Positions 1 through 11,066 of a stretch of 64,000 bases of DNA are shown here, piece after piece. The notes beneath the pieces were generated by a model. It searched no databases and was not told the DNA's origin. It saw only the letters and a list, made by a program, of their open reading frames with translations. Origin of the DNA: Spirodela intermedia (Eukaryota; Streptophyta; Magnoliopsida; Alismatales; Araceae); the NCBI GenBank assembly GCA_902729315.2, contig LR746269.1, positions 4,694,501 to 4,758,500 on the forward strand, given 5' to 3'. Position 1 is the first letter of the stretch. Each line of letters opens with the position of its first letter. The position numbers and the translations under genes were made by a program.

Positions 1-914
1 TCATATCAGAGAAGGAGAGTGAGAGAGGGAGAGTGGGCTGTGCCCATAGCAGCCTTGGCGTCTGGGCTGAACTGGTAGGATGAATTTTTTAACTTCGGGC
101 TCTATTTCATTCAAGCTCAGAAAAGAAGGGTCCACGCTGTTGACCTTCTCAGTTATGCAGGTCAAAAGGTAGACACATTTCTTGTGTTGCATTATCATAC
201 ATGATACGACAGAATATTCTAGAAGAAAAAAACGAGCCCAATGAGAAAGAAAGCATCTGCCTTTGTAGATCTCTCAAAATCTCTAAAAAGTCAAAGGCAT
301 GAGAGATAATACCTAGAGATAAATTAGAAATGCCCTTTTGAGAGATGTCAGCTGACTTATTGCTGCCATGAATGATTCTTCTGCCTGATGACTCTTTTTT
401 TATCGTTTCCGGGTACGTGAGGATGCTTTTATCTACTCTGTTAATTTGTTTTCGCAAAGTCAACGTGATAGATTTCCTTGTTCTGGACTAACCAAAGCTT
501 CTGAGGAGCGTGGTGACATTGCAAACGATTCGAGGTTGACTGATGTGTGAAACTCTCTTAATGTTGCCTATCGGATGAATGAATGAATGTCCTGGATTAT
601 TGAAGAGGAAGGAAACAAGTACTGAAGCAATCTTTCAGCCTTGCAAGTGACGTTTGATTTGACTCTCAAATGTACCAGGAGAAGAGGTCAGGGATCCTTG
701 TGCCAATAATTGGAAGACTTTGCCTTGGTTGTTCTTAACATGTAATTACGAAGTTCTAATTGAAAAAAGAAAATTGATATATTTTAATTTCATCAAATCT
801 AGTTATTTTTTATTTCTCTATGGTAAAAATAAAAATAAAAATTGCATTGATCTGATCACCTTCAGAAGCAGTTGAACTCGGAGAAAAATCCATTGGCAAC
901 GGAGAGGAATAACC
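1..914. other. Non-coding stretch upstream of the epoxide hydrolase gene
   Basis: No reading frame here has recognisable protein similarity or plausible splice structure. The first 50 bases are purine-rich (GAGAG repeats). The last 150 bases before the gene are AT-rich and probably hold its promoter. Confidence 0.5.
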
Positions 915-920
915 TTGTGG

Positions 921-928
921 TTTATATG
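921..928 (+). promoter_or_regulatory. Candidate TATA box of the epoxide hydrolase gene
   Basis: TTTATATG lies about 75 bases upstream of the chosen ATG. A start site 25-35 bases downstream would give a leader of about 45 bases. Assigned by motif and spacing only. Confidence 0.35.
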
Positions 929-998
929 CAGACCACCAGCGGCCTGTCTGCAGAGAGGATTCTACCGTAGTCTCGGAATTGGTCGACGGGTGGAGGAC

Positions 999-2306
999 AT
1001 GGCGACGGAGGGGATCACGCACAGGACCGTGCCCGTGAACGGGATCAACATGCACGTCGCGGAGAAGGGGGAAGGGCCGACGGTGCTCTTCATCCACGGC
1101 TTCCCGGAGCTGTGGTACTCTTGGCGCCACCAGATCGTCGGCCTCGCCGCCCGCGGCTACCGCGCCGTCGCCCCCGACCTTCGCGGCTTTGGCGACACCG
1201 ACGCGCAGCCGTCGGTGGAGGCGTACTCCATCTTTCACCTCGTCGGCGACCTCGTCGCCCTCATCGACGCCCTGGGCCAGGAGCAGGTGCGAGGAACCCT
1301 TCCTCTTCAATCAACTAACGAGAAGACCTATCTAGAAAGAACCACGCCACGAGAGATTGAGCTTTGCATCGCAGGTGTTCGTCGTGGGGCACGACTGGGG
1401 GGCCATCGTGGCGTGGCATCTCTGCCTGTTCAGGCCCGACAGAGTGAAGGCGCTGGTAAACATCAGCGTCGCCTTCTCGCCGCGCAAGCCCAACGCTAAG
1501 CCGGTCGAGACCCTCCGCTCAATCTACGGAGACGAGCACTACATAGCCAGGTTTCAGGTTCGTGAACCCACCCTTTCCACAATTTCTCTTCCCATCCTCA
1601 TCACCTATGTTCTTGCGCGAAAATTCGAAGACAATCGGCCCCTTTTTATGTGAATGTCGGCCGTTCCGACGAATTCTGATCATAATTTCTCGGAAGATAC
1701 AGTAGATGTCCTCCGTTCCTCATTGTAGAGAGTTTTCAGGAACCCGGCGAAGCAGAGAAGTTGTTTGCGAAACTAGGAACGGAATTTGTGCTCAGGAGGC
1801 TCTTCGCGTATCGGACACCTGGTCCGTTCTTCTTGACGGCGGAGTTATTGGGCTCACCCGACCACCAAGTTCCTCTGCCTCCTTGGCTCTCAGAGGAAGA
1901 TATTCGCTATTTTGCAGACAAATTCGAGCAGAGTGGATTCACCGGGGGAATCAACTACTACCGATCTCTAGACAGGTGACTTGGCTGAATCGACCGCTGT
2001 TCTAGAGTTTAGCACCGTGATCATCTCAGAATGGCTCTCTGATTTTCGGTGCGGGGCAGGAACTGGGAGCTGTCGGCGCCGTGGACGGGAGCGCAGGTCA
2101 AAGTGCCCACCAAGTTCATCGTCGGTGACCTCGACTTGAGCTACCACACACCGGGTGTCCAGAACTTCATCCACAAGGGCGGGCTGAAGAAGTTCGTCCC
2201 CTTGCTGGAGGAGGTGGTGGTGATGGAGGGAGTCGGCCACTTCCTCAACCAGGAAAAGCCCTCTGAGACCACCGACCACATCTTCGACTTCATCAAGAAT
2301 TTCTGA
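999..2306 (+). CDS. Soluble epoxide hydrolase (alpha/beta-hydrolase), four exons, complete
   Basis: Exons 999-1286, 1375-1557, 1740-1975 and 2060-2306, joined at GT-AG introns, encode 317 residues, the usual length of plant soluble epoxide hydrolases. The family hydrates fatty-acid and other epoxides to vicinal diols, mainly in cytosol or peroxisomes, in cutin and oxylipin metabolism. Visible features are the oxyanion motif HGFPE (33-37), nucleophile Asp103 in GHDWGA, charge-relay Asp261 in GDLDL and His296 in GVGHF. Tyrosines at 152 and 230/231 fit the epoxide-activating pair of the lid domain (my alignment by motif). The ATG at 999 is chosen because the protein then starts directly at the conserved N-terminus; an in-frame ORF reaches 915 but has no ATG with family similarity. 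Exon 1 is very GC-rich, as in commelinid monocots. No break is seen, so the gene looks functional. The C-terminus ends in KNF, with no clear peroxisomal signal. Confidence 0.93.
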
Positions 2307-2330
2307 CGCACCACGGCGCCGCGAATTCGA

Positions 2331-2336
2331 AATAAA
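2331..2336 (+). terminator. Polyadenylation signal of the epoxide hydrolase gene
   Basis: AATAAA lies 25 bases after the stop codon, which is close but plausible for a plant 3' UTR. Assigned by motif and position. Confidence 0.5.
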
Positions 2337-3860
2337 GCTCCTTTCTTTAAGCTGTTACCTGTTGAAACGGCATTGAACCCAGATCCTGCCTGTAATATGG
2401 GTCAACCCCATTTCCGCACGCCAGTCGAGATCTGATCAGATGGGTTGACCTGATGAACTTCCTTCCATGGTGTCCGATGGAGTAAGAATCTCCCAGTCTA
2501 TTCTCGATCTGGTCGCCATTAAGCCAGCCTTGCCCCAGATTCTCGGAGCTTAAAAATATCGAACTGCTTCAAGTAGGAACGCTTCCGCATCATCTCTCTT
2601 CTGCAAGTGAAATGCATCGTCATGGCATGAACATCAACATGAACCCCTGCACAGCAATCTCGTGGGGAGAAATAAGTTCTTGATTTTTTTTTTAATTTCT
2701 TTTTAAGAAATAGGTTCTTGATTGCTAGGCAGACTCACTCCGCGCTCAGACTCGGCTGCTTGGGTTTTTTGCTCATTAAATTTTTGTTCCTTGATAAATA
2801 AATACCCAACAGACGCAAACCATATGGGAAATATATCTGTGAATGTATTGATAATAACCCTAATAGCAGTCAAATGATTAATTTCTACATTAGATCAGTC
2901 ATGTACTTTAACTTTAGCAAAGTGGGTGTCAGAAAATATGGTCAACGTATTGAAGATATGGTCAGAAATAAAACAAATTGAAGCATAATTTGAGTAATCA
3001 CTCTGATATTGCGCATAAAATCCTATAGCTTTAGAGTAAGAGGAAGACGAGCCGTAGGATAAGAAATGGACGGATTAAATTGATGGGGGGGATTTCAGAG
3101 GAATACGACTTGTTCTATGGTAATTTCGTAAATTTATGTGGTTAAGGTGGTGTATATGATGAAGAAGCCTGAGAATCCTCGCAGAGCTGCATGTGGATTT
3201 TGAAATGAGCCGGGATTGGATCCAGGGAAGACCACCGGGAGCTGCCGGTGAGTCGGCGTTGCGCGCGCAATCGTCCGCAGTAGCCACCGGTGACTGCCGG
3301 TTATTTTCCTGCCTCCCCCCGCAGGATTTTATGGTTCTTATAATTTGTCTCCTGCCTGGTCTTCTTCCTCCCCGCCTCCGGCGATTATATGGCCATTGTC
3401 CAGGGCGGGTCTTCGCGCCGGTGAATTCTCAGCGGAGGAATCCGCCCATCTGATGCTAATTCTGCATATGAGCTGGCCGAGATCTGGATCGGGTGTCGTT
3501 TGGTGCCAGGAGCTCCTCGAGATCGGGATCGCCAGCTAATTGCTGCCTGCTTGATGAACACTCCGACTCTGAGGCAGCCGAGCCCTCCGACAGGAAATAT
3601 TACTTTTCTTTTACATTTTCTTGATCTCCGATGTTCACTATGGTGTTTTTTGGAATGAGCTGGGGGAAGCGGATGTCCTTATGGTGTTGTAAGACGACTT
3701 CGTCTGTGGATTCTTCCATTCTGAAGTGGGTTGTTTGTATAACTTGTTCTGCGAGGGATTAGACGCCGTAGTTTTGGTTTATTAGTGTGGGTTTTGTAAT
3801 ATCTAGAGTTTCTCTGCGCTGGAAGGTATCGTAGGTTTGGAGTAGGGATCTGTTAGCACA
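2337..3860. other. Intergenic region and probable promoter/5' UTR of the PGAP1-like gene
   Basis: No coding sequence is recognised. 2337-3060 is mixed intergenic DNA. From about 3190 the composition becomes GC-richer, which fits the promoter and leader of the following gene. Short open frames at 3193-3539 have no recognisable similarity and lie in this GC-rich leader. Confidence 0.45.
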
Positions 3861-4151
3861 ATGCAGGGCTGCAGAGCAAGATGCAGGGTGGGATTCCTGG
3901 TCGTGTTCTCTCTATGGATGGGGCTTGTAGCTCTTTACGGTCTGTTGAAGCCTGCTCCGAGCAGTTGTGTGATGACATATATGTATCCGACATACATTCC
4001 TATCTCGACAGCCGCAAATATTTCGGCCGGCAAGTATGGGCTGTTCCTGTACCATGAAGGCTGGAAAGCAATAGATTTCAATGAACATCTGCAGAACCTT
4101 AATGGCGTTCCTGTTTTGTTTATTCCCGGGAATGGTGGCAGCTACAAGCAG
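3861..4151 (+). CDS. GPI inositol-deacylase PGAP1-like, first exon only
   Basis: An ATG at 3861 opens 97 codons that match the N-terminus of plant PGAP1 proteins. There is a short basic cytosolic start, one membrane segment (about residues 10-29), then MTYMYPTYIPI, GLFLYHEGW and VLFIPGNGGSYKQ, the last being the start of the PGAP1 alpha/beta-hydrolase fold. PGAP1 acts in the ER membrane and removes the inositol acyl chain from GPI anchors. The frame stops being family-like exactly at CAG|GCAAGT, a strong consensus for a GC-AG 5' splice site, so this looks like a correctly ended exon. The other exons, including the catalytic-serine exon, are not recognised downstream. DNA at 4256-4440 has a weak resemblance to what a second exon might contain but carries stops. 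The gene is either a truncated fragment or has a very long intron running into the retrotransposon region. Confidence 0.8.
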
Positions 4152-4593
4152 GCAAGTCCATTTTGAACGTTTGGTGATATTCCTTGTTGAACAAGTCCTG
4201 AATATAGCTTAAAATGGGGGAGAATTGCCAGTTTTGGTCATTACATGCATCTTTTGTGGACTTTCTTGAAGAGGACTCGTCCAAGGAATGGGGATCCTGC
4301 CCAGCAGTAGAAGCATGTTTCTGCTCCACAATCCTGGTCACATTCTCTCAGAGGCCATTCAGTATGCCTTCTACTTGGAACCTCACCGAGATTCTCATGA
4401 AGAGAGTGTAGATAATTAGACTTTGACTTCGGATCAGGTACGCTTTCCTTACATGTTACTGCCACAGCCGCCGTTTTCACCTGAGGAATTTGAAAACTTA
4501 GGATGGATCCATGGCAAACCCTAAAGCTCTGGAAAACATGATACAATAGAGAGTCACCATATCTGGGAAGTCCCCGAGTATGCCCGCGCGTGC
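4152..4593. other. Sequence downstream of the PGAP1-like exon, possible intron or gene remnant
   Basis: No exon could be established. An open stretch at 4300-4405 reads loosely like exon material but has in-frame stops and no clear acceptor. It may be a decayed exon 2 or chance. Confidence 0.3.
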
Positions 4594-4842
4594 CGCGAGG
4601 CACCCGCTCCGCATGTGCTGAAAGGCACCGCCGCGTTATCCTGCCGCCAGGCACGTGGTCTAGCTCCGAAGAACGGCACGTCGCCGCCGTGCTGTGAGGC
4701 AAACGTGGCAGCCATCTACGAAGAACCTGCCGAGAGCCATCCCTTCGCCGTCCGCGAGGACACGTGGCACCATCTCCGAAGAACTTGCCAACCTTCTGCC
4801 CGCGAGGCGCACGTGGCACCTCCGAAGAACGTGCCAATGTAA
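4594..4842 (+). repeat. Degenerate tandem repeat with G-box cores
   Basis: A GC-rich block has about four imperfect units built on GAGG-CACGTGGCAC-(N)-TCCGAAGAAC-GTGCC. Cores lie at 4652, 4702, 4761 and 4810, spaced 50, 59 and 49 bases. Three cores hold the palindrome CACGTG (4652-4657, 4761-4766, 4810-4815); the second is AACGTG. The block ends abruptly in very AT-rich DNA at about 4845. Function is unknown; a chance open frame of 75 codons overlaps it. Confidence 0.6.
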
Positions 4843-6087
4843 TACTTAAAATACTAATTGATTGATAAAAAATCGCCTTACCTTTTTGTTTACAATTAAA
4901 TTGTCATATTACTTAATTAACTTATTTATATTATTTTAATATTATTAAATCAATTAATTTATTAAAAAATATTTTATTATGTGCCTCAATAAACATGCCA
5001 CGAAGGTTTACATCAAACCAAGTGCTGTCAGATTAGACATGCTGCTCCGAATAAGTTGGGTGACCTCCTTAGAAGAGGGGTGCCCTCCTGAGAAGTTTGG
5101 CTCAAGATAGTTATCAGACCAATGTAATAAGGTGTATGAAGTACCCGAGAGGGTGACCTCTGAAAAGTTCGGTCAAAGAAAAAGAAAAAAATAAAAACAG
5201 AGAGATAAACTGTGCAGTGTTTACGGAGGCGGCGTGATAAATCCACATGGCATATATCAGTGGCTATAACAAAGAAGTAGGGTCAGAACTTGGTACAATG
5301 ATAGCTTTCGTTGGAGAAAAGTGATATTCTGAGCCTGGAAACTATATGATAAATTCGTCCAGCCCGAAGGAACGATATTAGATGTTCTTCGTATGTAAAT
5401 AAGATTAACTTGCCTACCTTGCCTACATACATAGAGATGTCATCGGAATGAGAGGATAATACTATACAATAAATTACAAACCTTCCGACTTCTCATTCCC
5501 TAAAGATTCCATTTAGGATATGGCGTTGCCCACTTTCTGTCATGAGAAACTTCCTGACCTTGAGAAACAGAATATATGACGCCAAAGAGTACAACAAAGC
5601 CTTCCGGGAAACGTCAACATAGGTACAATAATAGTAATTAAAAATCAGTGGAAGAGGATAACACGCATTATTGATTGGTTCCAGTGACATCTAAAATTCG
5701 ATGTTTTGAACGTCACAGAAAAGATTGTATATGGGAAAAGACGTGTGCAAAGGGCCATTCTATCAAACGTTGACTTTTAAATGGACGGCAGTGCACGACA
5801 CGGGCTGCACGTTCATTACTTTCTAGGACAGAAAAAAGAAAGTACCGCACAAATCCGTTATGAAATCATTCAAAATCTGTGAAGTTAACTAATAGAGGCA
5901 TAAACATTTTTTACAAAAATCGTGATAGGACAGCACCATAGAAATCCGTTGACCCGAAAGGTAAGGAGGGCTACCTGAATCCCACACGCTCCCTCATTGT
6001 ATGACTTTCGGAACAAGTTGACTCCATTCTCCGCATGGGAACCCATTGCTGCTGAACGTACAAGAGAAAGAGTGGACGCTTTGGGAA
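4843..6087. other. Intergenic region before the DUF247 gene
   Basis: 4850-4985 is extremely AT-rich. Three imperfect copies of GGGTGACCTCCTGAGAAGTTTGG lie at 5058-5080, 5077-5100 and 5151-5175. No coding sequence is recognised. The last 150 bases probably belong to the promoter or leader of the DUF247 gene, but no convincing TATA box can be singled out. Confidence 0.45.
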
Positions 6088-7469
6088 ATGGGCCTCCATC
6101 TGGTCATGGGCGATATCAGTCTGATCTCTGCGCAACAAAGTTCTTTCCCGACGGTGGGAGAGTCTTTGGGAACCAGCACCACGGCCGCCGCCATCGTGAT
6201 CGACGCCGACTGGTTGGCGTCAATCAATGAGAGGGTCAAACAGCTGTCGCGAGGCGAGGGCCACGGGAACCCCTCGACGATCTTCCGGGTCCCAAAGAGC
6301 ATCCGCGATGTCAAGCCAAGCGCGTTCGAGCCCCAGATCATCTCCTTCGGCCCCTACCACTACGGCCGGGAGCACCTGAAAGGAATGGAGGAGCACAAGT
6401 GGTGTTACCTCAGAGACCTACTCCACCGGGATCGCAGCAAGAGCCTCGAGGACTACCTGAGGAAGATGAAGGAACTGGAGAACCGCGTGAGAAGCTGTTA
6501 CGGTGATCCCATCCGAGAGAAAGACAGCAACAGCTTTGTGGAGATGATGACACTCGACGGGTGCTTTCTCGTAGAGCTCGTAATCAAATACAGCGAATGT
6601 CAGCGTCTTCAACAGCGGGAAGAGCATACTTCGGTCGACCGGAGCAAATTCTGCATGATCGTAAACGACATGATGTTGCTCGAGAACCAGCTCCCCTTCT
6701 TCGTTCTCCAGGAAATCTGGTGTCTTCTGAAAGCTGCCAACGGAGAACCTAAAGATAAGCTTGTTATGTATTTCCTCTCTCTTCTAAAAGAATTCTCTCC
6801 GACCAGCTCCTCAGAGCCCTCGACCCTTCCTCCCATTTGAGTTCCCCCCACCATCTAGTCGACCTGTTTCGATCCTTCATCCTCCCAAAGCGGAACCCTG
6901 AGCCAGAACCCTGGTCTCCTCTGGACATAATCCCATGTGCGACAGAGCTCGAGAAGGCTGGCGTGGAGTTCAGAGAGAAGGCTGGCGCCCACGTCCTTGA
7001 AGCGGCATTCACCGACGGAGTGATGCACATGGCCCCCCTTAGCATCTACGACCACACCGATTCGCATCTGCGAAACCTCATCGCCTTCGAACAGTGCTTC
7101 CCAGCGGCCGGGGACGAAATATCTAGCTACGCCGTGCTCATGGACTTCCTTATTGACACGCCGGTGGACGTGGCGGTGCTGAGGCGGAGCGGCGTCCTGC
7201 TCAGCGGGCTTGGCAGCGACAAGGAGGCCGCCAGCTTCTTCAACAACCTGTGCAAGGATATCTTCACCTATCGCACGGGGAAGCTCTACGTAGACGTGAA
7301 GGAATACTGCAAGGTAAGACATCGGAAGTGGAAGGCGGAGCTGGTGCACGACTACCTCCGCAGCCCTTGGACATTCATCCCGGTTATGGCTGCAGCCATT
7401 CTTCTCCTTCTCACGCTTACCGAGACGATCTTCGCCGTTCTATCCTTCTTGAGTTCCCTTTCGCATTAG
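6088..7469 (+). pseudogene. DUF247 (UPF0481) protein with one frameshift
   Basis: Two overlapping frames together cover a whole DUF247 protein of about 460 residues. The first (ATG 6088 to stop 6840) has family blocks FRVPKSIRD, PQIISFGPYHYG, MEEHKW, TLDGCFLVEL and NDMMLLENQLPFFVL. The second (about 6837 to 7469) has ATELEKAGVEF, LRNLIAFEQC, SYAVLMDFLIDT, NNLCKDI and a C-terminal membrane helix near VMAAAILLLLTL. The switch lies near 6825-6840 and equals a one-base loss or two-base gain; no splice sites fit there. No ATG lies further upstream in the first frame. DUF247 proteins are plant membrane-anchored proteins of mostly unknown role; some act in grass self-incompatibility. Otherwise every block is intact, so the lesion is recent or an assembly error. 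It is intronless, as usual for the family. Confidence 0.85.
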
Positions 7470-8348
7470 TCCAAAGAGCCTGACATAAACCCGTTGAATA
7501 TGAGGTGTCTTAGCTCAGCGGTCCGTTTTATACTTCTACTTCTTGTGATCTACATAATCTTCATAAATCCGGAACAATCTATGTCAGTGGGTGCTCAGCG
7601 AGTCGTTTCTTCTGATTCTTGATTGCGGATAGTGAGTTGGCGTTAAAGCCTCTCACCTTACAAGAACAGTCAGATCAGAGAGGGAAAAACAACGAATCCC
7701 TTCACTCTTTTGGACGCTGAACCACTGCGAAGAAGGTTGGGACCGAGGAAGGAAGGTTCTGGGTCATATTTGGTTGAAAGCGAGTCGATTTGGATGATCA
7801 ACGGTAGCTTCCATAGAAAACTGTCACACAAATATAGATAAACATTCAAAACGAAAGTTTACTATTTTAGTTCAGTACATGTAGGAGGTGTGGGCCTCTC
7901 TTGTTTAGTAAATGAACCATGAGCCTACTTTTAATATCAATGAGCCAACTATCATATGAATATTCTGATTAATAAACATTTGCTTATAAAATCGTAAGAT
8001 GAAAATTTTATCCAAATGTCTCAATTAATATGTTTACACTTTACCAAAGAAGATTCCTGTCCACAGCCTACTATAATCCTCAGATCATCTCTATCTATCC
8101 ACTAGCTGATACAAGGGGACACCATCACAACTGAAGATAGGGCATTATAAGAATGTTTTGGCTTTCCACAATGCCTCTACATGTAGGTGTGATCTGCTCG
8201 GTTTTCGGTTGGAACAGCAAAAGCTTGGGCTTGTTCAGCCTCTTAAGAAATAACTGATATGGCCTTGACCTAGAGAATCTCCTTCATCAAAATCAGCTTG
8301 GCACTATCGTAAAGAGAGTTTCAAATGAGCAATAGCCACAAAGGTTAT
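7470..8348. other. Intergenic region between the DUF247 gene and the retrotransposons
   Basis: No coding sequence, RNA gene or recognised repeat is seen. It is the last non-repeat stretch before the transposon block. Confidence 0.45.
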
Positions 8349-10580
8349 TGTTAAAGCTAGAATTTTGTGTTTTAATTAGTTTTATTATTTTACTTTATTT
8401 TGTTAACTTGCAGAATAAATTTAAGATATATTGTTAATTTTAGAAGGTTGAAGTTAAAATACTTAGCAAAATTTTAGATTATTTAGAAATATAAAATAAT
8501 ATAATATAAAAAAACATTCTGCCTACTGGCAAGCTGTCACTCGGCAGCTGACCTAGAGAGACACTGTGGTCGAGTGGGTAGACCTAGATTGGGGGAGCCA
8601 TGAGTTGGGCTCAAATGGCGGACTTGCTCTACACATGTGTATGTCACTCCACTTCTACATCCCGGTGGCAAACCGGTTGTGGGGCAAGGAGTATCTGTAC
8701 ACATGTGCGTGCATGAGGGTGGACCACCTTTTTATCTTCTCCCAAAATGGTCTTAGACATTATTTTATTTTGGGAGAAGGGATCTTTGATGGCATGCAGT
8801 AGCTTTGATTTATATTCAGCTCATGCGTCCATAATATTTCTGATGTGGGGCTAAAGGTTCTAATCCGTCTCAAGGCAGCCATCTAGAGCATGGTGTGATC
8901 TAACGATATTTAGCGAACCACATCATCAGATGAGTCAGATCCTGCTGTTGGCGAGCTACCACAATACCAGATGCGTAAAGTGATCCATCAATGGTTTGCG
9001 AATCCAACGCCACTCAGCACGCATGTGACCTTAAAGGATGATCCGACAGCTAAGGAGTAGTCATAGTACTAGAGACTTAAGTTCTCGATCAGTAGCGATT
9101 TGTGGGCAGTTGATCTTGCATCACTCAACACACCACGTGACCAAGCACATTTGATCTAGCGGCTCACGAAGTGTCATGATACTGGAAACTTAAGCTCTCA
9201 CATGTATCACCATTAGGGATATAAAGATAATAATCAATTATGATCTGATAAAACATATATTATCGATTATCCTTAAAATTCCAATGATAGTCACAAATAT
9301 GGCAATCCGTTTCCTCCCTCTTTTTGCACGATCAATGCCTTTGGCGATTGGCAAAGCTTGTTCCTTCATTCTCCGACTACATTAAAGGCCTTCAGTGAGT
9401 TGTTAACTCTTCCCTTCTCTCCCCAGATGACAGTGACAGCATGGTTGACCCCTCTTTCGATGGATCTCTCCAGCAAGTAGCACATCACTTCCAGACGATA
9501 CTTTTATGACTTTTGGCATGGTGTAGCACATTTGGACAAAATCAAGCCATTATACTAGTATCTTCAATTGTCTAAGAGGCAGACTAAACTTGGGCAATGA
9601 TTTATTACCTAATTTGACCATTTACTTACTTACTTTTATCATTTATTTATGGTAAGTTATTTCTATTTCATGTATGTTTTGATTAAAATGAGTATAACTA
9701 ATTCAAAACTTGATGAATGGTTTTCGTTCTTCATCTGAATCCTTCGAAACTCATTTTAGATTAAGCTAAAATTATTTTAAACTTATTTTTTATTGATTTT
9801 CACAATCGAATCTCAACGTACTCATGTTCTCCACATTATGCAAATAACAAGTATTTTTCTATTTTCAAATGTGAAATCATTAAGATTAAAGATTGATTAA
9901 TGAGTGTTCAATGATTAAAACAAACTAAAGACATTCATGGCTGACGTCATGTCATGTGTGTGAATTCTTGAACACACATTTGTTCGAGAATAATGGTCAC
10001 CATGAATGTGTTGACTGTATTTCTCTCTTTCTTCATTTTCGTCTTATTTCTCTCTTTCCCACTCTTGTGAGACCTCTCTTCTCTCTTTGTCTCTTGTGAG
10101 ATCTCTCTCTTTCTCTCCCTCTCTCTCTCAATTATTCTCTTTCTCTTTCTCTCTCTCTCTTGATCTCCTTTTCTTTCTCTCTCTTGATTGATCTCCTTCT
10201 CTATCCTTCTCTCTCTCTCTCATGAGACTTTTCTCTCTCTCCGTTTCACGTAAAATTTCTCTCCTTTCTCTTTTTCTCTCTTTCACAAGAGATCTCACCT
10301 CTTCTCTCTCTCATGAGAGCTCTATTTTCTCTTTTTTCCTCTTTCCTTTCTCCGCTTCCTTTCCTTTATTCTTCTCACCTCACCCTATTCTATTATTTTT
10401 ATTAAATAAATATAAAATATTAAAATCACTTTATATATAAACTAACTTAGTTGTCACAACGAATTAATCAATCTCCTTGTGTTCGACCTAAGTCTTACTT
10501 CTATATTAATATTTTATTAAGTTTTAGTTATAAATATTATGAGATAATGTGTCTTTAAACACAACGACAAGTGTACAACA
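8349..10580 (+). repeat. Family C 5' LTR (about 2.23 kb)
   Basis: Starts TGTTAAAGC and ends GTACAACA; its start and end align with the copy at 14646-18510. It has a GC-richer module at 8560-8720 that is also found in family A LTRs, and a long CT-rich tract at 10020-10380. Confidence 0.85.
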
Positions 10581-10586
10581 TCTTGT

Positions 10587-10604
10587 TGGCATCATTTCCA
10601 AAGA
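10587..10604 (+). other. Decayed tRNA-Asp primer binding site of element C
   Basis: TGGCATCATTTCCAAAGA begins 6 bases after the LTR. It differs from the intact family A site TGGCGCCGTTGCCGGGGA mainly by G-to-A and C-to-T changes, as expected from loss of methylated cytosines. Confidence 0.65.
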
Positions 10605-11066
10605 GATATGTTTTTAATCGGTGTTAATTGATTTAGTTTTTTATATTTCAGTGATTTTAGGAAAAAAATAATTTTCATTATTTATTATTTTGTTTAAATA
10701 GTATTTTGAAAAAAAAAGGTTTATTAGGCTCATTTGATTTCTTTCTTTCATAAGTTAGAATTTTAAATCTTTAGTTTCTATTTATTTATTTACTTGAATA
10801 TTTTAGATTTCACATTAATTCTATACTTCTCTTTGACATATTCATTAGAATCATATATTAATGTCATGATCATTGCTAGATTTAAATTCTGAAAAACCTG
10901 ATTTATGAATGGTAGACGTAGCTTGCAACCAATCTTAGAAAACTCAATTACCAACCAATCTAAGAATTTAGGGGCATAAGAAAAATAAAATTTACTACCC
11001 ATATTAGAGACTCCAACAATAAAAAAAAGAATAAATTCATCTTCTACCGAAGTAGAATTACTTAGG

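Noticed and set aside
810-1310. 166-codon frame on the minus strand opposite the epoxide hydrolase
   Set aside because: A GC-rich shadow of exon 1; no similarity and it crosses an intron.
4256-4440. Second exon of the PGAP1-like gene
   Set aside because: The resemblance is weak, stops interrupt it and no acceptor site fits, so it is not annotated as an exon.
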